Below are positions 14,049 through 23,187 of a stretch of DNA of 35,706 nt, in pieces. The notes under the pieces are model-generated. The model worked only from the letters and a program-made list of their open reading frames with translations. It was not told where the DNA came from and searched no databases. The DNA lies in contig CAZVNP010000031.1 of assembly GCA_964628285.1 (NCBI GenBank), forward strand, positions 1 to 35,706, given 5' to 3'. The translations under genes were made by a program, and so were the position numbers. This stretch comes from JAPLDP01 sp964628285. Its GTDB lineage: Bacteria > Bacteroidota > Bacteroidia > Bacteroidales > JAGONC01. How positions within the stretch are numbered: the stretch's first letter is position 1; every line of letters begins with the position of its first letter.

Positions 14049-14825
14049 TTATTTTTCCTGCCAGTTGGGTTTTCTTTTTTCGAGAAAAGCCTTCATACCT
14101 TCTTCTCCTTCGCCTTTGAACTGGGATCCGAAGTACACCGATTCCAGGTCGCAACCCTCCTTAAAACCCAGCTGCATTCCTTCGCGGGCCACATATTTCA
14201 CTTTGCGGACGGCTTTAGGTCCCTTGGAAGCTATCAGGGTGGCTATCTTCATAGCTTCCGGCATCAGTTGCTCGGGTTCCACGACTTTCTGTACCAGGCC
14301 TATGCGGAGGGCGTCGTCGGCGCCGATCATTTCTCCGGTCATCAGCAGGTAGAGGGCATCGCCCATGCCTACCAGGCCAGGCAGGCGTTGTGTGCCGGCA
14401 TATCCCGGTATCATGCCCAGGCTGACCTCGGGCTGCCCGAATTTGGCCCTGGAACTGGCAATCCTGAAATCACAGCCCATGGCCAGCTCCAGGCCTCCTC
14501 CCAGAGCATAGCCGTTAATAGCGGCAATAACCGGTATTTCCATGTTTTCCAGGCTGCGGAAAGTGTTCTGCCCGATCCTCGAAAAACCTTCGCCCTGCGA
14601 TGGCGTCATATCAACCATCTCAGCTATATCGGCTCCCGCCACAAAAGCCTTACCCTCACCGGTGATGATCATCACTCTGACCTCACTCTTAGCTGAAATA
14701 GTGGCGATGACCTCATCCATCTCTCTGAAAAACTGAGAGTTCAAAGCATTCAAAGCCTCGGGCCGGCTGATGGTCACCAGGGCCACGTGATCCTGGATGT
14801 CAACTTTTAAAATCTTAAATTCCAT
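14049..14825 (-). CDS. Enoyl-CoA hydratase (crotonase family)
   Basis: This 258-residue crotonase hydrates trans-2-enoyl-CoA to 3-hydroxyacyl-CoA. The oxyanion-hole segment FVAGADIAEM (61-70) is present, as are both catalytic glutamates, E113 in GGGLELAMGCD and E133 in GQPEVSLGMIPGYAGTQRL. Length is normal. It is the first gene of the minus-strand beta-oxidation run, 61 bp ahead of the dehydrogenase. An exact -7 box lies about 60 bp upstream in a divergent intergenic region. Confidence 0.95.
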   Translation of the reverse strand: MEFKILKVDIQDHVALVTISRPEALNALNSQFFREMDEVIATISAKSEVRVMIITGEGKAFVAGADIAEMVDMTPSQGEGFSRIGQNTFRSLENMEIPVIAAINGYALGGGLELAMGCDFRIASSRAKFGQPEVSLGMIPGYAGTQRLPGLVGMGDALYLLMTGEMIGADDALRIGLVQKVVEPEQLMPEAMKIATLIASKGPKAVRKVKYVAREGMQLGFKEGCDLESVYFGSQFKGEGEEGMKAFLEKRKPNWQEK

Positions 14826-14887
14826 AAGTAATTTTTCAAAAGATGTGGTGATTATTCTGTTAAATAACTAACAATAGTTTTTTGTCA

Positions 14888-14895
14888 CAAATATA
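14888..14895 (-). promoter_or_regulatory. -7 box TATATTTG upstream of enoyl-CoA hydratase
   Basis: An exact TAnnTTTG box on the minus strand would start transcription near 14884, a leader of about 59 nt. A TTG lies only 14 bp further upstream, which is short for a -33 element. It sits back to back with the promoter of the MBL-fold gene. Confidence 0.45.
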
Positions 14896-14921
14896 AAAAT
14901 ATAACCTGCAATGACGAAATA

Positions 14922-14958
14922 TTTGAAAAAAGCTGAGGAATAAAAACCGTTAAATTTG
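14922..14958 (+). promoter_or_regulatory. Promoter of the MBL-fold gene (TTTG-N25-TAAATTTG)
   Basis: TTTG at 14922-14925 and an exact -7 box at 14951-14958 are 25 bp apart. The predicted start near 14962 excludes the in-frame TTG inside the box as a start codon and supports the ATG at 14977. Confidence 0.6.
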
Positions 14959-14976
14959 CCAGGCCAGACATCCCTT

Positions 14977-15828
14977 ATGAAATTTTCCCTGTTTGACACG
15001 GGCTCCATTAAAGTCAAACCTGGTGATCTGTTCCTTGGAATATCAGAGACGGGGTGCCAAAGTCATTACCCTATTGACGAAAACGGGCTTTGCACACTAT
15101 CATTACGCACTTTGTTAATTGCGGATGGGCCCAGGAAAATCATCACCGATACGGGTATTGGCAACACCATTCATAAGGATTTTCTGAACCTTTACGGGTA
15201 CCGTCCCGGAAGGTCTCTGGCCGCTCAACTGGCTGACCTGTCGGTCGGTACGGAGGATGTCACCGACGTCATCCTGACGCATTTGCATTTCGACCACTGC
15301 GGGGGAAATGTCGTCAAAGACAGTGGGAAGACCTTAACCGGAAGCTCATATACACCGGCTTTCCCCCATGCTGTTTATTGGGTCAGCCGGAAACATTGGG
15401 AATGGGCATGTGATCACGACCACCGCGAACCGGATACCTATTTCGATCACACCTTTATCCCTTTAAAAGAGAAGGGCAACCTTCATCTCATGGAAAAAGA
15501 AGAGACGATCATACCCGGTATCGACGTGGTGTTCTGTGACGGTCATACCATGGGATTGATGCTACCGCTCATCCGCACGCACCGCTGCACCGTTGCCTTT
15601 GCAGGTGATCTCATCCCCACAGCGGCGCATGTGAATCCGGCTTGTCAGATGAGCTACGATCTCGATCCTGTGAAAAACAGGAAGGAAAAAACAAACTTTC
15701 TCGGGAAAGCCGTTCAGGAGGGTTGGACGATCGTGCTGCAGCATGATCACTACCATGAATGCTTCGGAGTGGAAGCGACAAGGGATGGTTATGCTATAAA
15801 GGAATTACGTTCACTTGAATCCCTGTGA
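14977..15828 (+). CDS. MBL-fold metallohydrolase
   Basis: This 283-residue metallo-beta-lactamase-fold protein has the zinc motif THLHFDHCGG (H102, H104, D106, H107), a DGHTMG histidine downstream and an AGDLIPTAAH aspartate, followed by a late LQHDHYHE histidine. The pattern fits the lactonase-like branch (AttM/MBL hydrolase) as well as general thioester or phosphoester hydrolases. No signal peptide is seen, so it is cytoplasmic. It is transcribed divergently from the hydratase and ends three bases from glycyl-tRNA synthetase, tail to tail. Substrate is unknown. Confidence 0.88.
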   Translation: MKFSLFDTGSIKVKPGDLFLGISETGCQSHYPIDENGLCTLSLRTLLIADGPRKIITDTGIGNTIHKDFLNLYGYRPGRSLAAQLADLSVGTEDVTDVILTHLHFDHCGGNVVKDSGKTLTGSSYTPAFPHAVYWVSRKHWEWACDHDHREPDTYFDHTFIPLKEKGNLHLMEKEETIIPGIDVVFCDGHTMGLMLPLIRTHRCTVAFAGDLIPTAAHVNPACQMSYDLDPVKNRKEKTNFLGKAVQEGWTIVLQHDHYHECFGVEATRDGYAIKELRSLESL

Positions 15829-15831
15829 CGC

Positions 15832-17361
15832 TCAGGGGCAGTTCATTTTAACGCGGTCGGCAACCACACCATGAATCCTCTCAACAGGTATCCTGTCCTG
15901 TTTCATCGAATCCCTTTCCCTGATGGTGACGGTATCATCCTGCAGTGTCTGATGATCTATGGTGATGCAATAGGGAGTGCCTATGGCATCCTGGCGGCGG
16001 TAACGTCGTCCGATGGTGTCTTTATCCTCATAGAAACACATGAACTCGTACTTGAGCTTATCCATGATCTCACGGGCTTTCTCGGGCAGCCCGTCTTTCT
16101 TCAACAAGGGCAGCACCGCCACTTTGACGGGGGCAAGGAAAGGAGCCAGACGCAACACCACCCGTTCGGAACCATCGTCCAGCACCTCTTCATGATAGGC
16201 ATGACTCAAAACGGCAAGAAACGTCCTGTCAAGCCCCAGAGAGGTCTCGACCACATAGGGAACATAACTGCTGTTGGTGTCAGGATCAAAATATTGCAGT
16301 TTTTTGCCCGAAAATTTCTGTTGTGCTGCCAGGTCATAATCGGTCCTGGAATGGATCCCTTCGATCTCCTTATACCCTATCGGAAACTCAAATTCAATAT
16401 CGAAAGCGGCATTGGCATAATGAGCCAGTTTCTCATGCTGGTGATAACGGTACTTGTCGGCCGGTATCCCCAGGGAGCGATGCCATTTCATGCGTTCCTC
16501 CTTCCAGAAAGCGAACCATTCCATCTCCTCGCCGGGCTTGACGAAGAACTGCATCTCCATCTGTTCAAATTCCCGCATGCGGAAGAGGAACTGCCGGGCC
16601 ACGATCTCATTGCGGAAGGCTTTGCCTACCTGTGCTATGCCGAAGGGTATCTTCATACGGCCTGTTTTCATCACATTGAGGAAGTTGACGAATATACCCT
16701 GTGCCGTTTCGGGGCGCAGGTAGATGGCACCGGTCTCGTCGCCGACGGAACCCTGTTGGGTGGAGAACATCAGGTTGAACTGACGCACCTCCGTCCAGTT
16801 CCTGGTTCTTGAAATGGGACATACAATCCCCAGCTCTTCAATGAGCTTCTTGATGTCGGCCAGGTCATTATTGTCCATGTCTTTATACAGCCTGGCGGCG
16901 ATGGCCTTGCGCTGGGCTTTGAGCTCGAGGATCCGTGGCGAGGTCGTCAGGAACTTCTCCCTGTCGAAAGCGTCACCAAAACGCCGGGCCGCTTTTTCAA
17001 CCTCTTTGTCGATCTTCTGTTCGATCTTGGCCATGTGATCTTCCACAAGCACATCGGCACGGTACCGTTTCTTTGAATCCTTGTTGTCGATCATCGGATC
17101 GTTGAATGCGTCGACGTGTCCCGAGGCCTTCCACACCATCGGATGCATGAAGATAGCCGCATCGATGCCGACGATGTTCTCATGGTATTGCACCATCGCT
17201 TTCCACCAATGGTTGCGGATGTTGTTCTTCAGCTCAATGCCGGTCTGCCCGTAATCATAAACGGCACTCAACCCGTCGTAAATCTCACTCGACTGGAAGA
17301 CAAACCCATACTCCTTGGCATGGGAGATGATCTTTTTAAATAATTCATCGTTGTTCAACAT
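15832..17361 (-). CDS. glyQS: Glycine--tRNA ligase, alpha2 type
   Basis: This 509-residue class II synthetase charges tRNA-Gly. It starts MLNNDELFKKIISHAKEYGF, the zinc-free N terminus common in bacterial alpha2 enzymes. Motif 2 is in the FRNEIVARQFLFRMREFEQM region (about 236-255), followed by EMQFFVKPGEE; motif 3 is in TSLGLDRTFLAVL (about 366-378). The C terminus is the standard anticodon-binding domain (LAPVKVAVLPLLKKDGL). Length is normal. The -7 box ends four bases before the ATG, predicting an almost leaderless mRNA. Confidence 0.97.
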   Translation of the reverse strand: MLNNDELFKKIISHAKEYGFVFQSSEIYDGLSAVYDYGQTGIELKNNIRNHWWKAMVQYHENIVGIDAAIFMHPMVWKASGHVDAFNDPMIDNKDSKKRYRADVLVEDHMAKIEQKIDKEVEKAARRFGDAFDREKFLTTSPRILELKAQRKAIAARLYKDMDNNDLADIKKLIEELGIVCPISRTRNWTEVRQFNLMFSTQQGSVGDETGAIYLRPETAQGIFVNFLNVMKTGRMKIPFGIAQVGKAFRNEIVARQFLFRMREFEQMEMQFFVKPGEEMEWFAFWKEERMKWHRSLGIPADKYRYHQHEKLAHYANAAFDIEFEFPIGYKEIEGIHSRTDYDLAAQQKFSGKKLQYFDPDTNSSYVPYVVETSLGLDRTFLAVLSHAYHEEVLDDGSERVVLRLAPFLAPVKVAVLPLLKKDGLPEKAREIMDKLKYEFMCFYEDKDTIGRRYRRQDAIGTPYCITIDHQTLQDDTVTIRERDSMKQDRIPVERIHGVVADRVKMNCP

Positions 17362-17365
17362 GTTG

Positions 17366-17373
17366 CAAAAATA
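17366..17373 (-). promoter_or_regulatory. -7 box TATTTTTG directly before glyQS
   Basis: An exact TAnnTTTG box ends four bases before the glyQS ATG, so the predicted transcript begins about one base before the start codon. A clear -33 TTG was not found. Confidence 0.4.
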
Positions 17374-17421
17374 AAATATTTTCCCCGGCCATTAATTCAT
17401 TATAGAAAGCGGCCGGAGCCG

Positions 17422-18105
17422 TCAGGTCGTGAACGGAATGACCATGAACACGACGACATCCCAAGCCGTGTGGCTGACCACATTGACCACCATCGACCGG
17501 TAATGCAGATAAAGCCATCCCCAGAACAATCCGCACACAAAAGCCGCGATGACCAGCAGGATATTGCCGCTGGCGAGGTGCATCAGCGAATAGATCAGCG
17601 TGGTCATGATGAGGCCCTGTATCCTGCCGAAACGAGCCATCAGGTTACCCTGAAGAAATCCTCGCCAGAAGAGCTCCTCACCGGGCCCGATGATGAAGAC
17701 CATCAGCAGGATGATGCGGAGAGGTGAGGCCTGCCCCTTATAGGAGTATACATCACTGATCTGTTGCCCGCTATCACCCATGACATGACGCACAAAGAAA
17801 TTCCCCGCCAGGAACACCACGTAAAGAATCCCGGCCGATATCAGGCCCGTCACTATTTTTTTTATGATCTTGTGCGACACATCCTCCCGCAGCGTCTGCC
17901 GGCAGGAATGATCCAGGATCAGGGCAAGGGTGAGGACCACCACCATGCTGAGGCTCATCCACCAAAAGAAATCAAGCGCCCCTATCCGTCTTAAAATAAA
18001 CAGGGGTATGAACAGGGCCAAAGCCAGCAGGGTCACTGGGAAAACGTACCATTTGCCCGGAGGTGGGGTGCGGTGACCATTCATTGTGTTATCTGATAAT
18101 GGCAT
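17422..18105 (-). CDS. CPBP family intramembrane metalloprotease
   Basis: This 227-residue multi-pass membrane protein (about six helices) carries the CAAX-protease/bacteriocin-processing motifs: GEELFWRGFLQG (about 141-152, the EExxxR element), SLMHLASGN (the FxxxH-type element), and a final NVVSHTAWD histidine. It probably cleaves peptides within the membrane. Its first ATG overlaps the end of menA by 17 bp; an internal ATG at 18084 would avoid the overlap. The tight link with menA implies co-transcription but does not define a substrate. Confidence 0.85.
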   Translation of the reverse strand: MPLSDNTMNGHRTPPPGKWYVFPVTLLALALFIPLFILRRIGALDFFWWMSLSMVVVLTLALILDHSCRQTLREDVSHKIIKKIVTGLISAGILYVVFLAGNFFVRHVMGDSGQQISDVYSYKGQASPLRIILLMVFIIGPGEELFWRGFLQGNLMARFGRIQGLIMTTLIYSLMHLASGNILLVIAAFVCGLFWGWLYLHYRSMVVNVVSHTAWDVVVFMVIPFTT

Positions 18106-19036
18106 AGATAAAAACCGACAGGATGCACAGAATACCGAAGATCAAATTGAGATTGGCTGTGGCGCCGTCAAGGGCAATGAAATCGAAAGGCTTTTTGGGA
18201 TGATGACGCCTTAATGCTTTTCTCCATAATATTAACGCCACCGGCAGGGCCACGATGACGATCATGAAAGGCAGGGGCATGGCTGCCAGCCGAGGTGAGA
18301 TCAGCCTGGGAATGAAAATCAGACCATAGATGATAATAAAAGGGCCGAAGATCATCAGGGCATAGTACCACAGGGAGCCTTTGTCGCCCAGCAGTGATGC
18401 CACCGTGTAAATGCGTCCTTTGTTATCGGAGATCATGTCACGCCAGTTATTGGCATGCAGGATGGCTATCACATGCATGGCGATGGGCACAGCCCAGATG
18501 ACAGGTATCCATGAGAAGGTGACCGACTGCACATACCAGGCTCCCAGGGAGCCCAGGATACCAAAATCCATGAAAACGGCAAAATCACCTAACGCATGAT
18601 ACTTTAAGGATACTTTACCACCTAGGGTATAGAAAATACCTATGACCAGGCCCAGAACGCCAATGACCAGCAGAGGCCAGCCGCAGTACCACGTCAGGAC
18701 CAGACCGATGAGAGTTCCCATGATAAAAAGAACCACCGAGGCCCGCGCCGCTTCACGGGTGGTTAAGATACCCCTGACGATACCGCCGCTGGCCGGCGTG
18801 GGAACGGTATCCAATCCTTTGTTGTAGTCACTGATGTCACTTAGAATATTGGCTGCGGCATGCAGAATGACCATGCCGACCAGGGCCAGGACAAAACGTA
18901 CCGCATGAAAGGGATAGTGCCCGATAAAAGTGGCCAGCACCGTGCCGAAGATCACCGGCATGGTTGAAGCAGGCAATGAAAATGGGCGTATGGAAATGAA
19001 CCATTTCTTAAAGAAATTAAGCGTAACATCATCCAT
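18089..19036 (-). CDS. menA: 1,4-dihydroxy-2-naphthoate polyprenyltransferase (UbiA family)
   Basis: This 315-residue membrane prenyltransferase probably attaches the isoprenoid chain in menaquinone synthesis. Both aspartate-rich motifs are present: NILSDISDYNKGLDT (63-77) and ANNWRDMISDNKGR (about 205-218). About eight or nine hydrophobic helices follow the UbiA pattern. Loss of a conserved tyrosine/phenylalanine in the first motif relative to typical NDYFDY is minor. Menaquinone is the expected acceptor of the membrane oxidoreductase encoded at the left end, so this fits the respiratory theme. Another UbiA substrate cannot be excluded. Confidence 0.85.
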   Translation of the reverse strand: MDDVTLNFFKKWFISIRPFSLPASTMPVIFGTVLATFIGHYPFHAVRFVLALVGMVILHAAANILSDISDYNKGLDTVPTPASGGIVRGILTTREAARASVVLFIMGTLIGLVLTWYCGWPLLVIGVLGLVIGIFYTLGGKVSLKYHALGDFAVFMDFGILGSLGAWYVQSVTFSWIPVIWAVPIAMHVIAILHANNWRDMISDNKGRIYTVASLLGDKGSLWYYALMIFGPFIIIYGLIFIPRLISPRLAAMPLPFMIVIVALPVALILWRKALRRHHPKKPFDFIALDGATANLNLIFGILCILSVFIYAIIR

Positions 19037-19071
19037 GATCTCGTTATTATAGTGGATTATAAAAGAGCCGT

Positions 19072-19079
19072 CAAAGATA
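19072..19079 (-). promoter_or_regulatory. -7 box TATCTTTG upstream of menA
   Basis: An exact TAnnTTTG box predicts a 32-nt leader for menA. The nearest TTG upstream is 27 bp away (19107-19109), slightly outside the usual spacing. The rest of the 218-bp divergent gap up to the histidine kinase shows no gene. Confidence 0.45.
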
Positions 19080-19254
19080 GGTTAAAATATAATTATTACT
19101 AAGAGTCAATAGATCTTGCCTCCATCCAACCATAAAAAAACCGGGGCAGGTGATTTAAATCCAAGTTTTTCATAACTTTCACCTGTGAATTGGGAGCGTA
19201 TTGAATACACTTTTTAAACTAATTTGTCGTTCACATAAAACAAACGCCTAAGCC

Positions 19255-20757
19255 GTGAGCATCTATTCGAAAAAGAAGCGTTGGAAGCTCATCCTGTTTT
19301 TCATTGCGCTTATCATTGTATCGGGGTCACTTTGGTATTCCAGTTTTATGGTAAAGACCATCGCCACGAAGGAACGCCAGAACATCAGAGTGTGGGCTGA
19401 TGCCGTCCAGCGCCGTGCCGATCTGGTCGGGTATACGCAGAGATTCTTCAAAACCATTGAAGACGAAGAACGCAAACGTGTCGAATTGCTGGCAGAGGCT
19501 ACCGAACGCCTGGTCTATGCCAATAATTCCGAAGAGCTGACATTTTATTCCGATATCATTTCAGGGAATAACACCATCCCCGTCATCATGACGGATGAGA
19601 ACGGTGTGATCACCGGAATAAAAAATATCGACATCGATACCTCCGTCGTTAAAAAGCTTGAGGGGCAACTGAAGAAAGAATTTACCGTTTACAAGCCCGT
19701 GAAAATGGATGTTTACGGGAATATCACCTACCTCTATTATAAAGACTCAAAGACTTATACCGAATTAAGGAATTACCTGGACGACCTGATCCAGTCTTTT
19801 TTCTCCGAGGTGGTGCTGAATTCCGTGTCGGTGCCGGTGATCATCACCGACAGCACGATGAGCAAGGTGCTGGAGTATGGCAACATCGACCGCCAAAAGA
19901 TGAAAGATCACATTTTCCTTCAAAAGACGATCGATGAAATGGTCACCCAGCATGATCCCATCGTCATCAACTTTACCGGACAGGGAAAACGCTACATCTT
20001 CTGGAAAGATTCCTATTTATTGACCCAGGTGCGGTATTATCCCTTTGTGCAGTTTGGTATCATCGGTGTCTTTCTGCTCGTGGCCTATCTGTTGTTCAGC
20101 ACGGCCCGCAAAGCCGAACAAAACCAGGTGTGGGTGGGTATGTCCAAAGAAACGGCCCATCAAATTGGAACACCTTTATCTTCCATGATGGCGTGGATCG
20201 AGTTGCTGAAAATGAAACACCCCGATAACAACATCATTGCCGAACTGGAAAAAGACATCCAGCGCCTTGACAATATCACCGACAGGTTCTCTAAAATAGG
20301 ATCACCGGCAAAACTCCATCCTGAGAACATCGTGAAAGTCATTTATGATTCCCTTGAGTACCTGAAACCACGAACGTCAAAGAAGATCAGCTACCACGTC
20401 AACCTTACCCCCGATGACGAGATCATTGTGCCGCTGAACCTTCACCTCTTCGAATGGGTCATTGAAAACCTGTGCAAGAATGCGGTGGATGCCATGGGAG
20501 GCAATGGTGACATTCACATCGATATTTCCGAGGATGACAAACATGTGTTTGTGGATGTGGCCGATACGGGGAAAGGCATCCAGCGTTCCAACCAAAAGGA
20601 TATTTTCAATCCGGGTTTCACCAGTAAGAAACGCGGCTGGGGTCTGGGATTATCCCTGTCGCAACGCATTATCCAGGACTATCATAAAGGCAGGATATTC
20701 GTCAAGCAATCCGTCATTGACAAAGGAACCACGTTCAGGATCAGCCTCAGGAAATAG
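19255..20757 (+). CDS. Membrane sensor histidine kinase (orphan)
   Basis: This 500-residue kinase has one membrane helix near residues 11-30, a periplasmic sensor region to about 262, a second helix at about 265-283, then the kinase core. The phosphoacceptor is H302 in KETAHQIGTPLSSM, the N box is NLCKNAVDAM (about 405), and the G boxes are VADTGKGI and GWGLGLSLSQ (about 462). The start is a GTG; the next ATG would cut off the first membrane helix. No HAMP or PAS domain is obvious. No response regulator gene is adjacent, so the partner is encoded elsewhere. Followed by hemW after 55 bp. Confidence 0.9.
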   Translation: MSIYSKKKRWKLILFFIALIIVSGSLWYSSFMVKTIATKERQNIRVWADAVQRRADLVGYTQRFFKTIEDEERKRVELLAEATERLVYANNSEELTFYSDIISGNNTIPVIMTDENGVITGIKNIDIDTSVVKKLEGQLKKEFTVYKPVKMDVYGNITYLYYKDSKTYTELRNYLDDLIQSFFSEVVLNSVSVPVIITDSTMSKVLEYGNIDRQKMKDHIFLQKTIDEMVTQHDPIVINFTGQGKRYIFWKDSYLLTQVRYYPFVQFGIIGVFLLVAYLLFSTARKAEQNQVWVGMSKETAHQIGTPLSSMMAWIELLKMKHPDNNIIAELEKDIQRLDNITDRFSKIGSPAKLHPENIVKVIYDSLEYLKPRTSKKISYHVNLTPDDEIIVPLNLHLFEWVIENLCKNAVDAMGGNGDIHIDISEDDKHVFVDVADTGKGIQRSNQKDIFNPGFTSKKRGWGLGLSLSQRIIQDYHKGRIFVKQSVIDKGTTFRISLRK

Positions 20758-20812
20758 AATGAACAGCATGAGGCGATAAGTTATCTGTGTCAGGTCATTT
20801 TCCAATCGTTCC

Positions 20813-21952
20813 ATGGCAGGTATTTATATCCATATCCCTTTTTGCAGGCAAAAATGTCACTATTGTAATTTTTTCTCTACCGCCTCGCGGCGTCACCGGG
20901 ATGAATTCACCGGTCTTCTTCTTGAAGAGATGGCCCTGCAGCGTGATTATCTTTCGGGTGAGACCGTGACTTCGGTTTATTTCGGCGGAGGCACACCTTC
21001 GCTTCTGGATCCCGGTGCCATTCAAACCATCATGGATGGCCTGGGCAGGCATCACAGCTTTGACAGTGAAGCGGAGATCACCCTCGAAGCCAATCCCGAC
21101 GACCTGACCGTGTCTTATCTGGGAGCGCTGCGCCGCACCCCCGTCAACCGGCTCAGTATAGGCATACAATCTTTCCACGATGACGATCTCATATACCTGA
21201 ACAGAGCCCATGATGCCGCACAGGCGCTGGCATCCATACACCATGCGCTGGAGGCAGGCTTCACCCGTCTCACCATCGACCTTATCTATGGAATACCCAC
21301 CCTGACTACCAAAAAATGGATGATCAACCTTCGTCAGGCACTGTCATATCAAATCCCTCATCTGTCGGCTTATGCCCTCACCGTCGAACCCGGGACGGCG
21401 TTGCAGATCCTCATCGACAAAGACAAAACCGGGCCGGTAAGGGAACAGGACAGCATTAGCCATTACCGGATGCTCTGCACAACAATGAGAGCGGAAGGCT
21501 ATCAGCATTATGAAATATCAAACTTTTGCAAACCGGGTCATTATGCCCGTCACAATACCGGTTACTGGGCCGGTATGACATACCTGGGTCTCGGCCCCTC
21601 GGCTCATTCCTGTGACAGCCGGTCACGGCAGTGGAATGTATCCCTTCTTGAATCATACATGCGTGCCGTTAAAGACGGTGTGGTGCCTGCCGAAAAAGAA
21701 ATCCTGACGGTCAGTAAAAAATATAATGAGTATGTGATGACCTCCCTCAGGACCATGTGGGGCTGTGATGTGTCATTTATCAAAACGGCTTTCGGTGAGG
21801 AATTTTATGACCTGTTTCAGCGTGAAGCCCTGCCTTACATCCATTCGGGACAGATGGTGACTGCAGGGAGTCACGTTCATCTGACCGATGAAGGCATGCT
21901 GTTCGCCGACCGTATCGCTTCCAATCTTTTTATGACCGGTGAGGGCTCCTGA
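20813..21952 (+). CDS. hemW: Radical SAM heme chaperone HemW
   Basis: This 379-residue radical SAM protein starts with IHIPFCRQKCHYCNF, giving cluster ligands C11, C15 and C18 followed by N-F rather than the C-x-C of true HemN. The GGGTPSLL motif (about 62-69), SIGIQSFHDDDL and the C-terminal ARHNTGYWAGMTYLGLG segment are diagnostic of HemW. Family knowledge assigns it to heme delivery rather than coproporphyrinogen oxidation. It may share a transcript with the histidine kinase. Confidence 0.92.
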   Translation: MAGIYIHIPFCRQKCHYCNFFSTASRRHRDEFTGLLLEEMALQRDYLSGETVTSVYFGGGTPSLLDPGAIQTIMDGLGRHHSFDSEAEITLEANPDDLTVSYLGALRRTPVNRLSIGIQSFHDDDLIYLNRAHDAAQALASIHHALEAGFTRLTIDLIYGIPTLTTKKWMINLRQALSYQIPHLSAYALTVEPGTALQILIDKDKTGPVREQDSISHYRMLCTTMRAEGYQHYEISNFCKPGHYARHNTGYWAGMTYLGLGPSAHSCDSRSRQWNVSLLESYMRAVKDGVVPAEKEILTVSKKYNEYVMTSLRTMWGCDVSFIKTAFGEEFYDLFQREALPYIHSGQMVTAGSHVHLTDEGMLFADRIASNLFMTGEGS

Positions 21953-21979
21953 TGACCGTCACACATTTGTCCGGCCCTG

Positions 21980-23050
21980 TCACTTCTCTCTCAGTGCGAT
22001 GCGCATCAGTACAGGCTGGTGGTCGGAAAAGGCAAATCCCGTTGCCAGGGTATGCACATTAAGAAGGGTGATGTTGGGCGACAACACATAGAAATCGATG
22101 ATGGTGGTCGGGGAGGTGCCCTGTGAATAAGGCTTGTCGACATCGCGGTTCGTCGGCATTGATGGATCATAGCCCCATGTCCAGCCTTCAGGCAGAAAGT
22201 CACCGGGTATTCCGGGCATGATGGCTTTAACCTGATCGCCTGATGTTATCTGATTTTTGTCATACGGCAACGGATTCTGGTTCCAGTCGCCGCCGATGAT
22301 CACATAGTTTCCGCAGGCGTATTCTTCCTCGATGGTTTTTTTTATGATGACGAGTTCCTTTTGGCGCAACAGGGCAGCATCGTCAAATGCCGAATTGTGG
22401 GTGTTGATGACCACCAGGTCATGGCCGTCAGACATCGGGTAACGTGTGAGGATGAAACACCTGTCGAGCAAAAAAAGCCTTTTGGGCCAGGGATAGCGTG
22501 ACTGCAGGTTGTACCTGACGGCCTGCTGCGGTTGATAACGGCTCAGCAGCATGAGACCCGATTTCACGCTGCCCATGGGATTGCGCAGCGGCAAGGGGAC
22601 AAACTTCGACACATAATTGTAAGCATAAACAGAAGCAAAGGAGCTTAAATGTTGCTGTATCTCATTGTCCTGATCGGTGTCATAGCTTCTCCGTGCCCGA
22701 CGGTCCACCTCCTGAAGAAGAATAAAGTCGACCGAGTCATTTTTTATCAAAAGATCAATGATACCCTTCAGATAACGTCCCGCGTCCCCAGCTGAGGGTC
22801 TCACCTGCGTCCCCCCTTCATAAAAGAAATCCATTTCCCTGCCTAACCCGGCATAACCGATGTTCCAGGTCAGGAACGTCAGCGTATCTTTTATTTCCTT
22901 GCCTGCGTGACCCATTACCTTTAAAGGTTCACGGAGTGGCGGCCTGTATTCGGTAACGGTAAAATAAATGAGCACAGCACCTATGATCACTATAAATGCA
23001 ATGATGAGGGATATCATGATACGGATGACATAATTAATCCCTTTTGGCAT
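21980..23050 (-). CDS. Membrane-anchored endonuclease/exonuclease/phosphatase family protein
   Basis: This 356-residue protein has a single N-terminal membrane helix (about residues 7-32) and an extracytoplasmic EEP domain. Seen: FLTWNIGYAGLG (metal-site Asn), ILLQEVDRRARRSYD (catalytic Glu), VINTHNSAFDD (His region), IIGGDWNQNP (Asp/Asn pair) and the terminal FSDHQPVLM (Asp-His). All catalytic positions are therefore present. Family members include nucleases, sphingomyelinases and phosphodiesterases. The membrane anchor argues for a lipid or cell-surface phosphoester. The ATG at 23050 was chosen over an upstream TTG. Confidence 0.85.
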   Translation of the reverse strand: MPKGINYVIRIMISLIIAFIVIIGAVLIYFTVTEYRPPLREPLKVMGHAGKEIKDTLTFLTWNIGYAGLGREMDFFYEGGTQVRPSAGDAGRYLKGIIDLLIKNDSVDFILLQEVDRRARRSYDTDQDNEIQQHLSSFASVYAYNYVSKFVPLPLRNPMGSVKSGLMLLSRYQPQQAVRYNLQSRYPWPKRLFLLDRCFILTRYPMSDGHDLVVINTHNSAFDDAALLRQKELVIIKKTIEEEYACGNYVIIGGDWNQNPLPYDKNQITSGDQVKAIMPGIPGDFLPEGWTWGYDPSMPTNRDVDKPYSQGTSPTTIIDFYVLSPNITLLNVHTLATGFAFSDHQPVLMRIALREK

Positions 23051-23187
23051 TGTAATATTTTTCAACTAAAGTAACTATTTTATCTGATATGTGAAGTTGT
23101 GTTGGTCGTCATTATCAAATAAATCATATGTCGTCGTCCGGGCGCTTTGCAAGTATTTTGTATTTTTACACATTCAAAGCCGGTAGC

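Noticed and set aside
14956..14976. Upstream TTG start of the MBL-fold protein
   Set aside because: The codon overlaps the exact -7 promoter box, so it would not be in the mRNA.
15871..16812. A 313-residue open frame on the plus strand inside the glycyl-tRNA synthetase gene
   Set aside because: The minus-strand frame encodes a complete, well-conserved synthetase; the plus-strand frame has no recognisable domain and is a codon-composition shadow.
17362..17421. A tRNA gene next to glycyl-tRNA synthetase
   Set aside because: The 60-bp gap is too short for a tRNA and shows no cloverleaf.
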